Source: NZ13-RE01 sp049718665
Lineage (GTDB): Bacteria > Dictyoglomota > Dictyoglomia > Dictyoglomales > Dictyoglomaceae
DNA length: 64,000 nucleotides
Assembly: GCA_049718665.1 (NCBI GenBank)
Contig: JBNARO010000006.1
Coordinates: forward strand, 4,812-68,811
Direction of reading: 5' to 3'
Shown: positions 27,901-35,880 of the stretch, in pieces
Numbering within the stretch: the first letter of the stretch is position 1
Layout of the letters: the number at the start of each line of letters is the position of its first letter
Notes under the pieces: generated by a model
What the model was told of the DNA's origin: nothing
Database searches by the model: none
The model's input: only the letters and a program-made list of their open reading frames with translations
Translations under genes and position numbers: made by a program

Positions 27901-28352
27901 GAGAGGTTATTGATAGAAAAAATCAGAAAATGCTTTTTGCAACTTTAGAAGACCTCACAGGAGAAGTAGATTTAACTATTTTTTCTTCAGTGTATAATAC
28001 TCATAAAAACTTGTTAATTGAAGGAAAAAAAGTTATCGTAAGTGGGAAATTAGAAAATTCTAAGGAAGAAGATGAAAGAATAAAAATTATTGTTGATGAT
28101 ATAGAAGACCTGGAAGGGAAAGTTTTAATAATAAAACTCAATTCAGCAAAAACAGATTATAGATTAATCTTTGACATAAAAGAACTTTTAAAGAAAACAA
28201 AAGGATTAGTACCAGTTTTCATCCAATTGAAGGGAGAAAAAATATTAACTTCCCCAGAATTTTGGGTAAATATTGATAATGAGTTTTTGAAATCCTTAGA
28301 GTCTCTTTTGAGTCCTTATCATTCTTATTCTATTGGAAGGTTAAATTCTTAA
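24969..28352 (+). CDS. dnaE: DNA polymerase III alpha subunit, DnaE type
   Basis: Replicative polymerase catalytic subunit. An N-terminal PHP domain (about 1-210) retains its metal-binding set, e.g. HLHVHSEYSLLDGA and LTDHG. The catalytic aspartates are in PDIDIDF near residue 395, with GPGRGSAAGSLVAY just before. The tandem HhH region (GLSGIKNVGENVAKAI) is near 815 and an OB-fold with VVISGILKNLREV near 965. At 1127 residues it is a complete DnaE1-like enzyme; no epsilon exonuclease is fused. The intact PHP site suggests possible built-in proofreading, as in other thermophile DnaE proteins (inference). Confidence 0.96.
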   Translation: MKFVHLHVHSEYSLLDGACRIPDLIQKVKDLGMPAVALTDHGVMYGVIDFYKIAKENGIKPIIGCEVYLTPNSRFEKKSQRNSLFHLILLAKNLEGYKNLIKLVTLSYLEGFYYKPRIDKELLKKYSKGLIGLTSCLAGEVPSYILQRNIEGARKAIKEYLEIFEPGDFYLELQDNGLPEQKIVNSTLISLAKEFEVPLVATNDVHYLNKEDAELHDILLCIQTGSKLQDKNRLRFGSDEFYLRPQEEMERLFDNVPSALENTYKIAEKCDLELTLNNIILPTFEVPEGETLESYFEKLCWENAEKRFKNLTPEIKERLNYEISVIKQMGFAGYFLIVSDFVNYAKSKGIPVGPGRGSAAGSLVAYVLGITNLEPTRWGLIFERFLNPERVTMPDIDIDFCFERREEVINYVREKYGKDHVAQIITFGTMAARAAIRDVGRVLDVPYGDVDRLAKMIPPNTSIEEAIASSPELKNLINSNPTYERIISLAKRLEGYARHASIHAAGIVISKEPITEYVPLQTMEGNEIVTQFPMTNLEELGLLKMDFLGLRTLTVINDTIKEIKNRYGIEIDINNISLEDKKVYELLQSGETIGVFQLESKGMRNLLREIKPEKFEDLIAVLALYRPGPLGRLESYIKRKKGEEEVKYLHPALEAILSETYGVIIYQEQVMEIAHRLAGFTLGQADLLRRAMGKKMPEVMEQQREIFINGAKERGIPEEIAKEIFEDMAKFAEYGFNKSHSAAYALISFQTAYLKVYYPKEYMASVLTSVMGNNDKLAKYLAEVKRMGIKILPPDVNESMVGFTVTSEGIRFGLSGIKNVGENVAKAIVEERERNGKFSSFLDFARRLDTKVVNKRALESLIKAGAFDGLKYSRRTFLANIDKIIDFSQNSRKKEIMQKSLWELSPEIPEISLENLPEFSLEELLAMEKEVLGFYVSYDPLLELQKVSNKLFDINIDDLLEMDNGSYVVISGILKNLREVIDRKNQKMLFATLEDLTGEVDLTIFSSVYNTHKNLLIEGKKVIVSGKLENSKEEDERIKIIVDDIEDLEGKVLIIKLNSAKTDYRLIFDIKELLKKTKGLVPVFIQLKGEKILTSPEFWVNIDNEFLKSLESLLSPYHSYSIGRLNS

Positions 28353-28398
28353 AAATTTATGTTAAAATTAATAAAATCTCTTGCTAAGGGGTAAAAAT

Positions 28399-29235
28399 AT
28401 GTTTATGGATTGGTTTAGTAAAAAAAAGGAAGCTTTTAAAGATATTCCAGATGGGCTTTGGATAAAATGTCCTCAATGTAATCAAATTATTTATTCAAAA
28501 GACTGGATAGAAAATTATAAAGTATGTATAAAATGTGGTTATCATTCTCAGCTTACTGCTTATGAAAGAATAGAATTATTGACTGATGAAAACTCTTTTA
28601 AAGAAACTGATGAAAATATTATGTCTTATGATATATTAGGTTTTCAGGATATTAAACCATATACTCAAAGGTTGTTAGAAGCCCAGACAGAGACAGGGTT
28701 AAAAGAAGCAGTAGTTACTGGCTCTGCGTTGATAGAAAACATCCCTGTTAATTTAATAGTGATGGATTTTAGATTTATTGGTGGAAGTATGGGATCTGTG
28801 GTAGGTGAAAAAGTGACGAGAATTATTGAAAAATCTATAGAGAAGGAAGTCCCTTTAATAAGTGTTATTGCTTCTGGTGGTGCAAGGATGCAAGAAGGAC
28901 TAATTTCTCTCTTCCAAATGGCAAAAACCAGTGCTGCTATAGCAAAATTAGATAGAGCGAGAATTCCTTATATCTGCATACTAACTCATCCATCTACCGC
29001 AGGAGTTTTAGCGAGCTTTGGTTCTTTAGGAGATATAATAATTGCAGAACCAGGGGCTTTAATAGGATTTGCAGGACCAAGAGTTATTGAACAAACTATA
29101 AAACAAAAACTTCCAGAAGGATTTCAAAAGGCAGAATTTGTATTGCAACATGGTATGATTGACATGGTAGTAGAAAGAAAAAAGCTAAAATCTACTGTAG
29201 GTTTATTATTAAGACTTCTATGGAGGAAAAAATGA
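28399..29235 (+). CDS. accD: acetyl-CoA carboxylase carboxyltransferase beta subunit
   Basis: With AccA transfers carboxyl from biotin to acetyl-CoA in fatty acid synthesis. The N-terminal zinc ribbon has Cys24, Cys27, Cys43 and Cys46. The crotonase-like domain includes VVMDFRFIGGSMGSVVGEK-type sequence near 115 and ASGGARMQEG near 155. ATG at 28399 after AAGGGGT is preferred over a TTG at 28381. 278 residues. It overlaps accA by four bases. Confidence 0.96.
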   Translation: MFMDWFSKKKEAFKDIPDGLWIKCPQCNQIIYSKDWIENYKVCIKCGYHSQLTAYERIELLTDENSFKETDENIMSYDILGFQDIKPYTQRLLEAQTETGLKEAVVTGSALIENIPVNLIVMDFRFIGGSMGSVVGEKVTRIIEKSIEKEVPLISVIASGGARMQEGLISLFQMAKTSAAIAKLDRARIPYICILTHPSTAGVLASFGSLGDIIIAEPGALIGFAGPRVIEQTIKQKLPEGFQKAEFVLQHGMIDMVVERKKLKSTVGLLLRLLWRKK

Positions 29236-30050
29236 AAAGAGATCTCTCGCCATGGGAAAAAATATTATTAGCAAGACATCCCCAAAGACCGACTTTTCTT
29301 GATTATTTACCTCAGATATTTGATGACTTTATAGAACTTCATGGAGATAGATACTTTTCTGATGACCCTGCAATTATTACAGGCTTTGGATTTTTTGAAG
29401 GAGAAAGCGTAGCAATTATCGGGCAAGAAAAGGGAAAAACTATCCAAGATAAGATAAAAAGAAATTTTGGAATGCCTCATCCAGAAGGATATAGAAAAGC
29501 ACTAAGGATAATGAAACTTGCTGAAAAATTTAATATCCCTATATTTAGCTTCATTGATACTCCTGGGGCTTATCCAGGCATAGGAGCTGAAGAAAGAGGT
29601 CAAGCAATGGCAATAGCTGTAAATTTAAAGGAGATGTCACTTTTAGAAGTCCCTATAATTGTTGTAGTTTTAAGTGAAGGAGGAAGCGGAGGAGCATTAG
29701 GGATTGGCGTTGGCGACTATATATTAATATTAGAGAATGCGTATTATTCTGTTATTTCTCCAGAGGGTTGTGCATCTATTCTATTTAGAGACTCTAGTAA
29801 AGCTCCTGAGGCAGCATCAGCCTTAAAGATAACAGCAGAGGACTTGTTTAAATTAGGTCTTGTGGACGAAATAATTCCAGAGCCCGAAGAAGGGGCTCAT
29901 ACTGACCCTATAAAAACTGCTGAAAATATCAAAAGAAGCCTTAAGAAGGTATACAGAAATTTAAAGAATAGACCTGTGGAATTGCTATTAAAAGAAAGAT
30001 ATGAGAAATTAAGAAACTATGGGAAGTTTGTAGAGGAGGTTAAAAAATGA
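29232..30050 (+). CDS. accA: acetyl-CoA carboxylase carboxyltransferase alpha subunit
   Basis: Partner of AccD. Characteristic stretches are ARHPQRPTFLDYL at the N-terminus, GRQKG-like GQEKGKTIQDKI near 65, FIDTPGAYPGIGAEERGQA near 100 and EGGSGGALGIGVGD near 145. The ATG at 29232 overlaps accD and has GGAGG five bases upstream, formed by accD codons. Length is 272 residues; the long plant-type N-terminus is absent. It overlaps pfkA by four bases, giving accD-accA-pfkA order, also known in Firmicutes. Confidence 0.96.
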   Translation: MKRDLSPWEKILLARHPQRPTFLDYLPQIFDDFIELHGDRYFSDDPAIITGFGFFEGESVAIIGQEKGKTIQDKIKRNFGMPHPEGYRKALRIMKLAEKFNIPIFSFIDTPGAYPGIGAEERGQAMAIAVNLKEMSLLEVPIIVVVLSEGGSGGALGIGVGDYILILENAYYSVISPEGCASILFRDSSKAPEAASALKITAEDLFKLGLVDEIIPEPEEGAHTDPIKTAENIKRSLKKVYRNLKNRPVELLLKERYEKLRNYGKFVEEVKK

Positions 30051-31003
30051 AAAAAATAGCCCTATTAACCAGTGGCGGAGATGCTCCAGGAATGAATTCT
30101 GCTATAAGGTCTATTGTAAGATACGGCTTAAGTCAAGGATTAGAAGTTATTGGTGTAGAAAGGGGATATCAAGGTTTAATTGAAGGAGATTTTAAAACTT
30201 TAAATAGAGAAGATGTAAGTGAGATTGTTCAACGAGGAGGAACTATTCTTAAAACTGCAAGGTCTGAGGAATTTTATAAAGAAGAGGGACAGAAGAAGGC
30301 TTTAGAAAATTTATCAAAAAATAATATAGATGGATTAATTGTGATCGGTGGAGAGGGTTCTTTAAAAGGGGCATATTCTTTATATAAATTAGGTTTTCCT
30401 GTGGTAGGAATTCCGGGAAGTATTGATAATGATATTTGGGGAACAGACTATTCTATTGGTTTTGATACCGCATGTAATAACGTAATTGATGCCATAAATA
30501 AAATTAGAGATACTGCAGCTGCTCATGAAAGAACTTTTGTTGTAGAAGTTATGGGAAGAGAGTGTGGATATATAGCCTTTACTTCGGGATTGGTGAGTGG
30601 GGCAGATGTTATTTTAATTCCTGAAGTTCCAGTGGATTTTCCATATATAATAGAGAAACTAAGAAATAGACAAAAAAAATTAAAAAGGCATAACATAATT
30701 ATTGTTGCAGAAGGAGTAGGAAGTGCCTATTTTATTGGTAAACAGATTGAAGATAGGTTGGGGATTTCTACAAGAATAGTAGTTTTGGGACATATTCAGA
30801 GGGGAGGTTCTCCCTCAGTTTTGGATAGAACTCTTGGAACCTTTATGGGAATAGAAGCTGTAAGAGCTTTATTAAATAAGGCTTATGGAGTTATGATTGG
30901 ATGGCAAAATAATAAGCCAACTCACGTATTTTTAGAAGAAGTAATAAAAAATAAAAAAAGAGTTAATCCAGATTTATATTATGAAGTGGAAAGTATTTTA
31001 TAA
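30047..31003 (+). CDS. pfkA: 6-phosphofructokinase, ATP type by signature residues
   Basis: Phosphorylates fructose 6-phosphate to the 1,6-bisphosphate in glycolysis. Numbering runs parallel to E. coli PfkA: Gly104 in GGEGS and Gly124 in GIPGS are the residues that mark ATP-using enzymes, and the catalytic Asp of SIDND follows. Residue 103 is Glu where E. coli has Asp. Other motifs: TSGGDAPGMN and VVEVMGRECGYIA. 318 residues. A second, PPi-signature enzyme is encoded at 32.1-33.2 kb. Confidence 0.93.
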   Translation: MKKIALLTSGGDAPGMNSAIRSIVRYGLSQGLEVIGVERGYQGLIEGDFKTLNREDVSEIVQRGGTILKTARSEEFYKEEGQKKALENLSKNNIDGLIVIGGEGSLKGAYSLYKLGFPVVGIPGSIDNDIWGTDYSIGFDTACNNVIDAINKIRDTAAAHERTFVVEVMGRECGYIAFTSGLVSGADVILIPEVPVDFPYIIEKLRNRQKKLKRHNIIIVAEGVGSAYFIGKQIEDRLGISTRIVVLGHIQRGGSPSVLDRTLGTFMGIEAVRALLNKAYGVMIGWQNNKPTHVFLEEVIKNKKRVNPDLYYEVESIL

Positions 31004-31008
31004 AAGAT

Positions 31009-31098
31009 TGGTGCCGAAGGCCGGAGTCGAACCGGCACGGGTGTCACCCACCCACCAGATTTTGAGTCTGGCGCGTCTGCCAATTCCGCCACTTCGGC
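31009..31098 (-). tRNA. tRNA-Leu (anticodon CAA)
   Basis: On the minus strand, acceptor GCCGAAG/CTTCGGC, anticodon stem CCAGA/TCTGG with loop CTCAAAA, a long class II variable arm (GGTGGGTGACACCC region), T arm GCCGG-TTCGACT-CCGGC, discriminator A and encoded CCA. It reads UUG and lies antisense between two plus-strand units. Confidence 0.96.
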
Positions 31099-31110
31099 AA
31101 CCTTACTTTA

Positions 31111-31140
31111 AATATATCTTTTATCCTTCTTATCTGTCAA
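31111..31140 (-). promoter_or_regulatory. promoter for tRNA-Leu
   Basis: On the minus strand a perfect TTGACA (plus 31135-31140) is followed after 18 bases by TATATT (plus 31111-31116). The predicted start is about six bases before the tRNA 5' end. Confidence 0.7.
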
Positions 31141-31168
31141 GATGTCTTTAGGAAAGGAGAAAGAAATA

Positions 31169-31672
31169 ATGAAAAGATTATGTTGTCCATGGAGAATTAA
31201 ATATATTACTTTACCAAAAACAAATAAATGTGTTTTTTGTGAAAGTATAAAAGAAAATGATGACGAGAAAAATTTAATCCTTTTAAGAGGTGAGTATTCC
31301 TTTATAATGCTCAATTTATATCCATATAATAATGGTCATCTTATGGTTATTCCATATTCTCATAAGAACAATTTGACTTACCTTTCAAAGGAAGAATATA
31401 GTGAAATGATGTTTTTAGCTCAATTAAGTATAGAGGCGTTACAGAAGGTTATGAATCCTCATGGCTTTAACTTGGGAATGAATATAGGAACTTCTGCAGG
31501 TGCAGGTATAGCAGATCATGTTCATCTTCATGTAGTTCCTCGGTGGGAGGGAGATTCCAACTTTATGTTGGTAGTAGCAAATACCAAGGTAATCCCAGAG
31601 GATCTTCCTTCTACTTATAAAAAGCTTTATCCAGTATTGAAAGAGCTTTATGAAGAGAAAAAGAAGCCTTAA
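31169..31672 (+). CDS. HIT-family hydrolase/phosphorylase (Ap4A-type)
   Basis: Histidine-triad nucleotide-binding protein. The triad HVHLHVV lies near residue 120; an N-terminal Cys21-x2-Cys24 fits the zinc-binding form, and NNGHLMVIP near 60 is the usual strand before it. At 167 residues it resembles the Mycobacterium/Thermotoga-type Ap4A phosphorylase or hydrolase group; substrate is not proved. ATG at 31169 behind AAAGGAGAAAG is preferred over 31142, which lacks a ribosome site. It overlaps the DUF2062 gene by 23 bases. Confidence 0.9.
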   Translation: MKRLCCPWRIKYITLPKTNKCVFCESIKENDDEKNLILLRGEYSFIMLNLYPYNNGHLMVIPYSHKNNLTYLSKEEYSEMMFLAQLSIEALQKVMNPHGFNLGMNIGTSAGAGIADHVHLHVVPRWEGDSNFMLVVANTKVIPEDLPSTYKKLYPVLKELYEEKKKP

Positions 31673-32123
31673 AAGGTTTTTGAAGTATATTTACTTAAAG
31701 GTAATTAGAATAAATGACTCACCTGAGAAAATTGCAAAAAGTATTGCTTTAGGAGTTTTTATAGGAGTTTTTCCTACTTTTGGTATTGGTGGCATATTAG
31801 CCCTTATATTAGCAAAAATTCTCAGATTAAATTATATCGCAACAGTTTTAGGAACCTTTATTATGAACTATTTTACTTCTCCTTTATTTTGGTCCTTGAG
31901 CTATTTTCTGGGGAGCTTAATTTTAGAAGGAAAGATTGAGCTTAAATTTTTAAAAGAAGGAGAAATTAAATATTTTGCTCTTACTTATTTAATAGGCAAC
32001 TTAGTTGTTTCTTTTTTAACTGCTCTTTTAAGCTATTTTTTAACTAAAAAAGCTGTTGAGAAATATAAAGAAAGAAAAAGGAGGGGGAAGAAACCCCTCC
32101 CTCTGAATAAAGTTATTTATTGA
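31650..32123 (+). CDS. DUF2062 membrane protein
   Basis: A 157-residue protein with a basic N-terminus, the family signature SIALGVFIGVFPTFGIGGILALILA (split here across about residues 32-56) and three to four membrane segments (to about 125), then a basic tail. The family is widespread and of unknown role. It overlaps the HIT gene. Its last 11 bases overlap the convergent PPi-phosphofructokinase, and the terminator of that gene lies within its final codons. Confidence 0.85.
   Translation: MKRKRSLKRFLKYIYLKVIRINDSPEKIAKSIALGVFIGVFPTFGIGGILALILAKILRLNYIATVLGTFIMNYFTSPLFWSLSYFLGSLILEGKIELKFLKEGEIKYFALTYLIGNLVVSFLTALLSYFLTKKAVEKYKERKRRGKKPLPLNKVIY
32071..32100 (-). terminator. intrinsic terminator of the PPi-phosphofructokinase gene
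   Basis: A seven-base-pair GC stem, GGAGGGG (32080-32086) with CCCCTCC (32094-32100), has a seven-base loop. On the minus strand it is followed by TTTTTCTTT, as expected of a Rho-independent terminator; on the plus strand no T tract follows. It sits inside the coding end of the DUF2062 gene. Confidence 0.75.
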
Positions 32124-33153
32124 AGAAAGTTTTCATACTTTCATAGAATGCTGGATCTACATTCTTCGTTTTTCCTTCAATTAAAGTAATATCTACTGGA
32201 ACTAGTTGATTTCCTTTTACTGCAATAAAGTATCCTGATTTTCCTTGATGGACTAAGTCTACCGCTTCTTTTCCAAGTCTTAAACCTAAAATTCTATCAG
32301 TTATTGAAGGAGAACCACCTCTCTGAAGATGGCTGAGAATTACTGCTCTTGTCTCTATTCCTAAATTCTTCTCGATCTCTTCAGCAAGTACTTGTCCCAC
32401 CCCTCCAAGACGCACATGTCCAAAAGCGTCTACCATCCCTTCCTGTCCCTTTTGATATGTAAATCCAGGAAGTTGGACTCCCTCAGCAATAGCTACTACT
32501 GCCCAATTGTGCCCCCGGTTGTAGAGTTTTTTAATATGATCATAAAGTTCTTGTAAATTAGGCTCTACTTCTGGAATGAGAATATAATCTGCACCACCTG
32601 CTAATCCTCCATATAAAGCTAACCAGCCTGCATGTCTTCCCATAATTTCAACTACTATTACTCTTGCATGAGATTTTGCAGTATCTCTTAATCTTTGAAT
32701 ACCATCTACAACTACTTCTACCGCAGTATCAAATCCAAGACAATAATCAGTCTCCTCTAAATCTTTATCAATGGTTTTAGGAATGCCAATCATTGGAAGA
32801 CCACGTCTACTAAATTTAGAAGCTACCCCAAGAGTGTCTTCTCCTCCTATGGCTATAAGAGCATCTAATCCTAATTTCTTAAAGTTCTCTATACATTTCT
32901 CTACATCTTCTTCTTTTTTAAAAGGGTTTGTTCTGGAACTCCCTAAGATGGTTCCTCCTTTATCCAAAATATCTTCTACAGATTCAAGAGTCAGTGGCAT
33001 AGTATCTGCTTTAATTAATCCAGCCCAACCATATTTAATACCTATAACTTCATCTCCATAATCTAATGCTCTTAATACTATTCCTCTTATAGCTGGATTC
33101 AGACCAGGACAATCTCCTCCTCCTGTTAAAACTCCAATCCTTTTTTTATCCAT
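32113..33153 (-). CDS. pfp: 6-phosphofructokinase, pyrophosphate type by signature residues
   Basis: Group A phosphofructokinase whose phosphoryl-donor residues fit PPi use: Asp106 in GGEDT replaces the glycine of ATP enzymes, and Lys126 in GIPKTID replaces the second glycine. Other motifs are LTGGGDCPGLN at the N-terminus and VVEIMGRHAGWLA near 171. It is 346 residues long and single-gene, transcribed alone. PPi-dependent PFK activity is known from Dictyoglomus and other anaerobic thermophiles; assignment of donor here is inferred from the residues. The reaction would be reversible and ATP-sparing. Confidence 0.88.
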   Translation of the reverse strand: MDKKRIGVLTGGGDCPGLNPAIRGIVLRALDYGDEVIGIKYGWAGLIKADTMPLTLESVEDILDKGGTILGSSRTNPFKKEEDVEKCIENFKKLGLDALIAIGGEDTLGVASKFSRRGLPMIGIPKTIDKDLEETDYCLGFDTAVEVVVDGIQRLRDTAKSHARVIVVEIMGRHAGWLALYGGLAGGADYILIPEVEPNLQELYDHIKKLYNRGHNWAVVAIAEGVQLPGFTYQKGQEGMVDAFGHVRLGGVGQVLAEEIEKNLGIETRAVILSHLQRGGSPSITDRILGLRLGKEAVDLVHQGKSGYFIAVKGNQLVPVDITLIEGKTKNVDPAFYESMKTFFNK

Positions 33154-33194
33154 TTTGCTCTCCTCCTTTTTGTTTTTTATTAGGTTTATCTTAA

Positions 33195-33245
33195 ATTTTA
33201 TTATCTTACATAAAAATTGACAAGAATTTTAGGTGTTGTTAGACT
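33195..33245. promoter_or_regulatory. divergent promoters sharing one -35 box (pfp and ligase-TPR gene)
   Basis: Plus strand: TTGACA 33217-33222, 17-base spacer, TAGACT 33240-33245. Minus strand: TTGTCA (complement of 33218-33223), 17-base spacer, TAAAAT (complement of 33195-33200). Both use the same seven bases TTGACAA as -35, so polymerase binding on one side should exclude the other. Confidence 0.65.
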
Positions 33246-33275
33246 TTAAAAGAATATTAAAATGGAGGCTTAAAA

Positions 33276-35879
33276 ATGTCAAAGAAGAAAATAAATAAAG
33301 AAATTGAGATAAAAAGAGATCATTATTTTAGACTTATAATTTTTTCTTGCCTTCTTCTAACTGTCATGCTTATACCTATCACTTATTATTTAAAAGCTCA
33401 TGATATTTCGGAACTCCCAAAAGTTACTGTTTTAAGAATTTTAACAGGATTTTCTCTCATTGTTTGGGGAATTTGGCTCCTTTTTAGAGAGAAAGAAATA
33501 ACTCTTCCCTCAAAAAATATTACTACTTTTGTTCTTCTTTTTTTATTTTCATGGATCATTTCTACATTATTTTCTACCAACTTTTATTTAAGTTTTTTTG
33601 GTTCTTATATGAGACAACTTGGATTCTTTACCTATGCTACTTTCTTTATAATCTTCTTTCTCCTTCATGATGTTATAAATACAGAGAAAGAAATTAAATA
33701 TTTCTATTGGGGAATTATAATTATAGCCTTTATTGTGGGGATTATTGGATTACAGCAATTTCTTAGACTCTCTCCATGGTTTGAAAGAGTTAGAACAGAA
33801 TCAAGGATTATCTCTACCTTAGGACATGCAGATTTCTTAGGTCATTATTTAGTAATGGTCATCCCTATAGTCTTAGGTTTTCTCTTCCAAGTAAAAAATA
33901 TTTACCTACAAGCTCTTTTTTTGGTTGAATTTATTATATTATTTTTAACTTTATTAGCTTCTTATACTCGAGGTTCATGGTTAGCCTTTTTAGTGTCTTT
34001 TCCTCTATTCTTTATTCTTAATTATTGGAAGAAAAGGGAAAAAGTAAAAAATATACTTATTAAAAGAAATTTAGCTATAATCTTGGGTATAAGTATGATA
34101 ATTACTGTAGTTTTTTTTAGCTATGCGGAAAAGAAGTTATATCCCCCAAATACTCCTTTAGGAGTTTTTAATCTAAGAGAAAGATTTACCACTATAGGAC
34201 ATGGGTTAGGATTAACCCAAGCAAATCCTCGAGGCTTAACGTGGAGAGATAGTTTGAATTTATTTAAGGATAAAATATTGCTTTCGGAAAGATTGATCTG
34301 GGGCTTAGGTCCTGAAACTTTTTCCTTTAACTTTACTCCTTATAAATCTTTAGATCTTGCAAGATACGATAGGGGGAAGGGATATCCTGATAGAGAGCAT
34401 AATGAATTCTTAGATATATTATTTCCTCAAGGATTATTGGGATTATTTTCTTTCTTAGGAATAATTTTTGTAAGTATCTTTACTTTCTTAAAAAATTTTC
34501 AAAAGATTCCAGAAGAAAATAGACTCCTTATAGTTGGAAGTTTTACAGGATTCTTAGCATTCTTGATTCAGGCATTAGTCCTTTTTGGACTTTCTGCTAC
34601 TTATCTTTATTTTTGGACTCTTACCTCCTTTATATTTTTATGGTTAAGATTAATAGATGAGAAAAACAAGATAGAAATAGATGTCAAAAAAATTCCGGTA
34701 ATAGTAAAAAGCTTAATCCTTGTAGTTTCTATTATTATAGGAATATTTTATATTACTATTTCTCTGAACTTTTTTAGAGCAGAAATATTCTATAGATATG
34801 GATTAGATTATTTAAACTCAAATGATCCTGGAAAAGCTGTTTTACTTTTAGAAGAAGCAATAAAGCTAAGACCACAAGAAAGTGCTTTCCATGAGGCAGT
34901 AATAAAAGCATATCTTCAGCTTGTAGGAGGGTTGGAGAATAGAGAAGAAAAAGAGAAATATTTTAAAAAAGGAGAAGAGCATATAAAAAATCTTTTAGAA
35001 AATGCCTATTATAGATCCTTAACTTATAACTTAGTAGGTGCCTATTATGCTCAAGGATATCATTACTTAGGAAGGAAAGATAAGAGTTTATTAAAAAAAG
35101 CAGAGGAGAATTTATTAAAGGCTTTAACCTATGATAAATATTCTGTTCCTCCCATGGAAAATCTTTTAAGATTGTATCTAACAGATTTAAAAGATGACAA
35201 AAAAGCTGAAGAAATTGCAAAGAGAATATTAAATATTGATTCTTCTCATTTAGATGCTAATATGGTTTTAGCATCTAAATATTATGAGAGGAAAGAATAT
35301 AAAGAGGCAAAGGAAATATATGAAAAGTTGTTAAAATACTATCCTAATAATATAGATGTTTGGAATAATCTTGGCATAACTTATTTTCAATTAAAGGATT
35401 TTGAAAAGGCTGAAAAAGCTTTTCTTAAGGCGTTAGAGATTGATCCTTCTTATGCTTTAGCCCGAAAAAGTTTAGAGATTCTTTCTAAAGCCTTAGGAAA
35501 ACCTATAAATATTCCCCCTCTACCGAAGGGGAAAGAGGTAGAATATTATCTAAAAGAAGGAGTAGATGCCTATAATAGAAAAGATTATAAAAAAGCAGAG
35601 GAGTATTTTAGAAAAGTTATTTCTTTAGATCAAAAATCTTCAGAAGGATATAATAACTTAGGAGCAGTTCTATTTGCACAAGAAAAATATGATGATGCTA
35701 TTTCGATGTTTAAAAAGGCTTTAGAAATAAACAGAAACTATCTACAGGCCTATGGAAATATGGCTATTGCTCTTTTAAAGGTAGGTAAAAAAGAAGAAGC
35801 AAAAAAGATATTAGAAGAAGGTTTAAGGTATTTTCCGAATAATCCAGATTTAAAAAGATTATTCGAGGAGATTAAGTAG
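33276..35879 (+). CDS. O-antigen ligase-like membrane protein with C-terminal TPR domain
   Basis: An 867-residue fusion. The first 500 residues contain about 12 hydrophobic segments and the Wzy_C/WaaL loop, with typical SYTRGSWLAF near 227 and the large periplasmic loop carrying EHNEFLD near 370. Residues about 520-860 are TPR repeats, e.g. WNNLGITYFQLKDFEKAEKA and YNNLGAVLFAQEKYDDAISM. WaaL/Wzy proteins link or polymerise glycans on the outer face of the inner membrane; the TPR part would be periplasmic or cytosolic depending on segment count. It has its own promoter and is one base from nrdJ. Possible roles include protein O-glycosylation or wall-polymer ligation; none is proved. Confidence 0.85.
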   Translation: MSKKKINKEIEIKRDHYFRLIIFSCLLLTVMLIPITYYLKAHDISELPKVTVLRILTGFSLIVWGIWLLFREKEITLPSKNITTFVLLFLFSWIISTLFSTNFYLSFFGSYMRQLGFFTYATFFIIFFLLHDVINTEKEIKYFYWGIIIIAFIVGIIGLQQFLRLSPWFERVRTESRIISTLGHADFLGHYLVMVIPIVLGFLFQVKNIYLQALFLVEFIILFLTLLASYTRGSWLAFLVSFPLFFILNYWKKREKVKNILIKRNLAIILGISMIITVVFFSYAEKKLYPPNTPLGVFNLRERFTTIGHGLGLTQANPRGLTWRDSLNLFKDKILLSERLIWGLGPETFSFNFTPYKSLDLARYDRGKGYPDREHNEFLDILFPQGLLGLFSFLGIIFVSIFTFLKNFQKIPEENRLLIVGSFTGFLAFLIQALVLFGLSATYLYFWTLTSFIFLWLRLIDEKNKIEIDVKKIPVIVKSLILVVSIIIGIFYITISLNFFRAEIFYRYGLDYLNSNDPGKAVLLLEEAIKLRPQESAFHEAVIKAYLQLVGGLENREEKEKYFKKGEEHIKNLLENAYYRSLTYNLVGAYYAQGYHYLGRKDKSLLKKAEENLLKALTYDKYSVPPMENLLRLYLTDLKDDKKAEEIAKRILNIDSSHLDANMVLASKYYERKEYKEAKEIYEKLLKYYPNNIDVWNNLGITYFQLKDFEKAEKAFLKALEIDPSYALARKSLEILSKALGKPINIPPLPKGKEVEYYLKEGVDAYNRKDYKKAEEYFRKVISLDQKSSEGYNNLGAVLFAQEKYDDAISMFKKALEINRNYLQAYGNMAIALLKVGKKEEAKKILEEGLRYFPNNPDLKRLFEEIK

Positions 35880-35880
35880 A

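Noticed and set aside
31142..31168. Upstream ATG at 31142 as the HIT protein start
   Set aside because: No ribosome site precedes it and it lies in the tRNA-Leu promoter -35; ATG 31169 has AAAGGAG at good distance.
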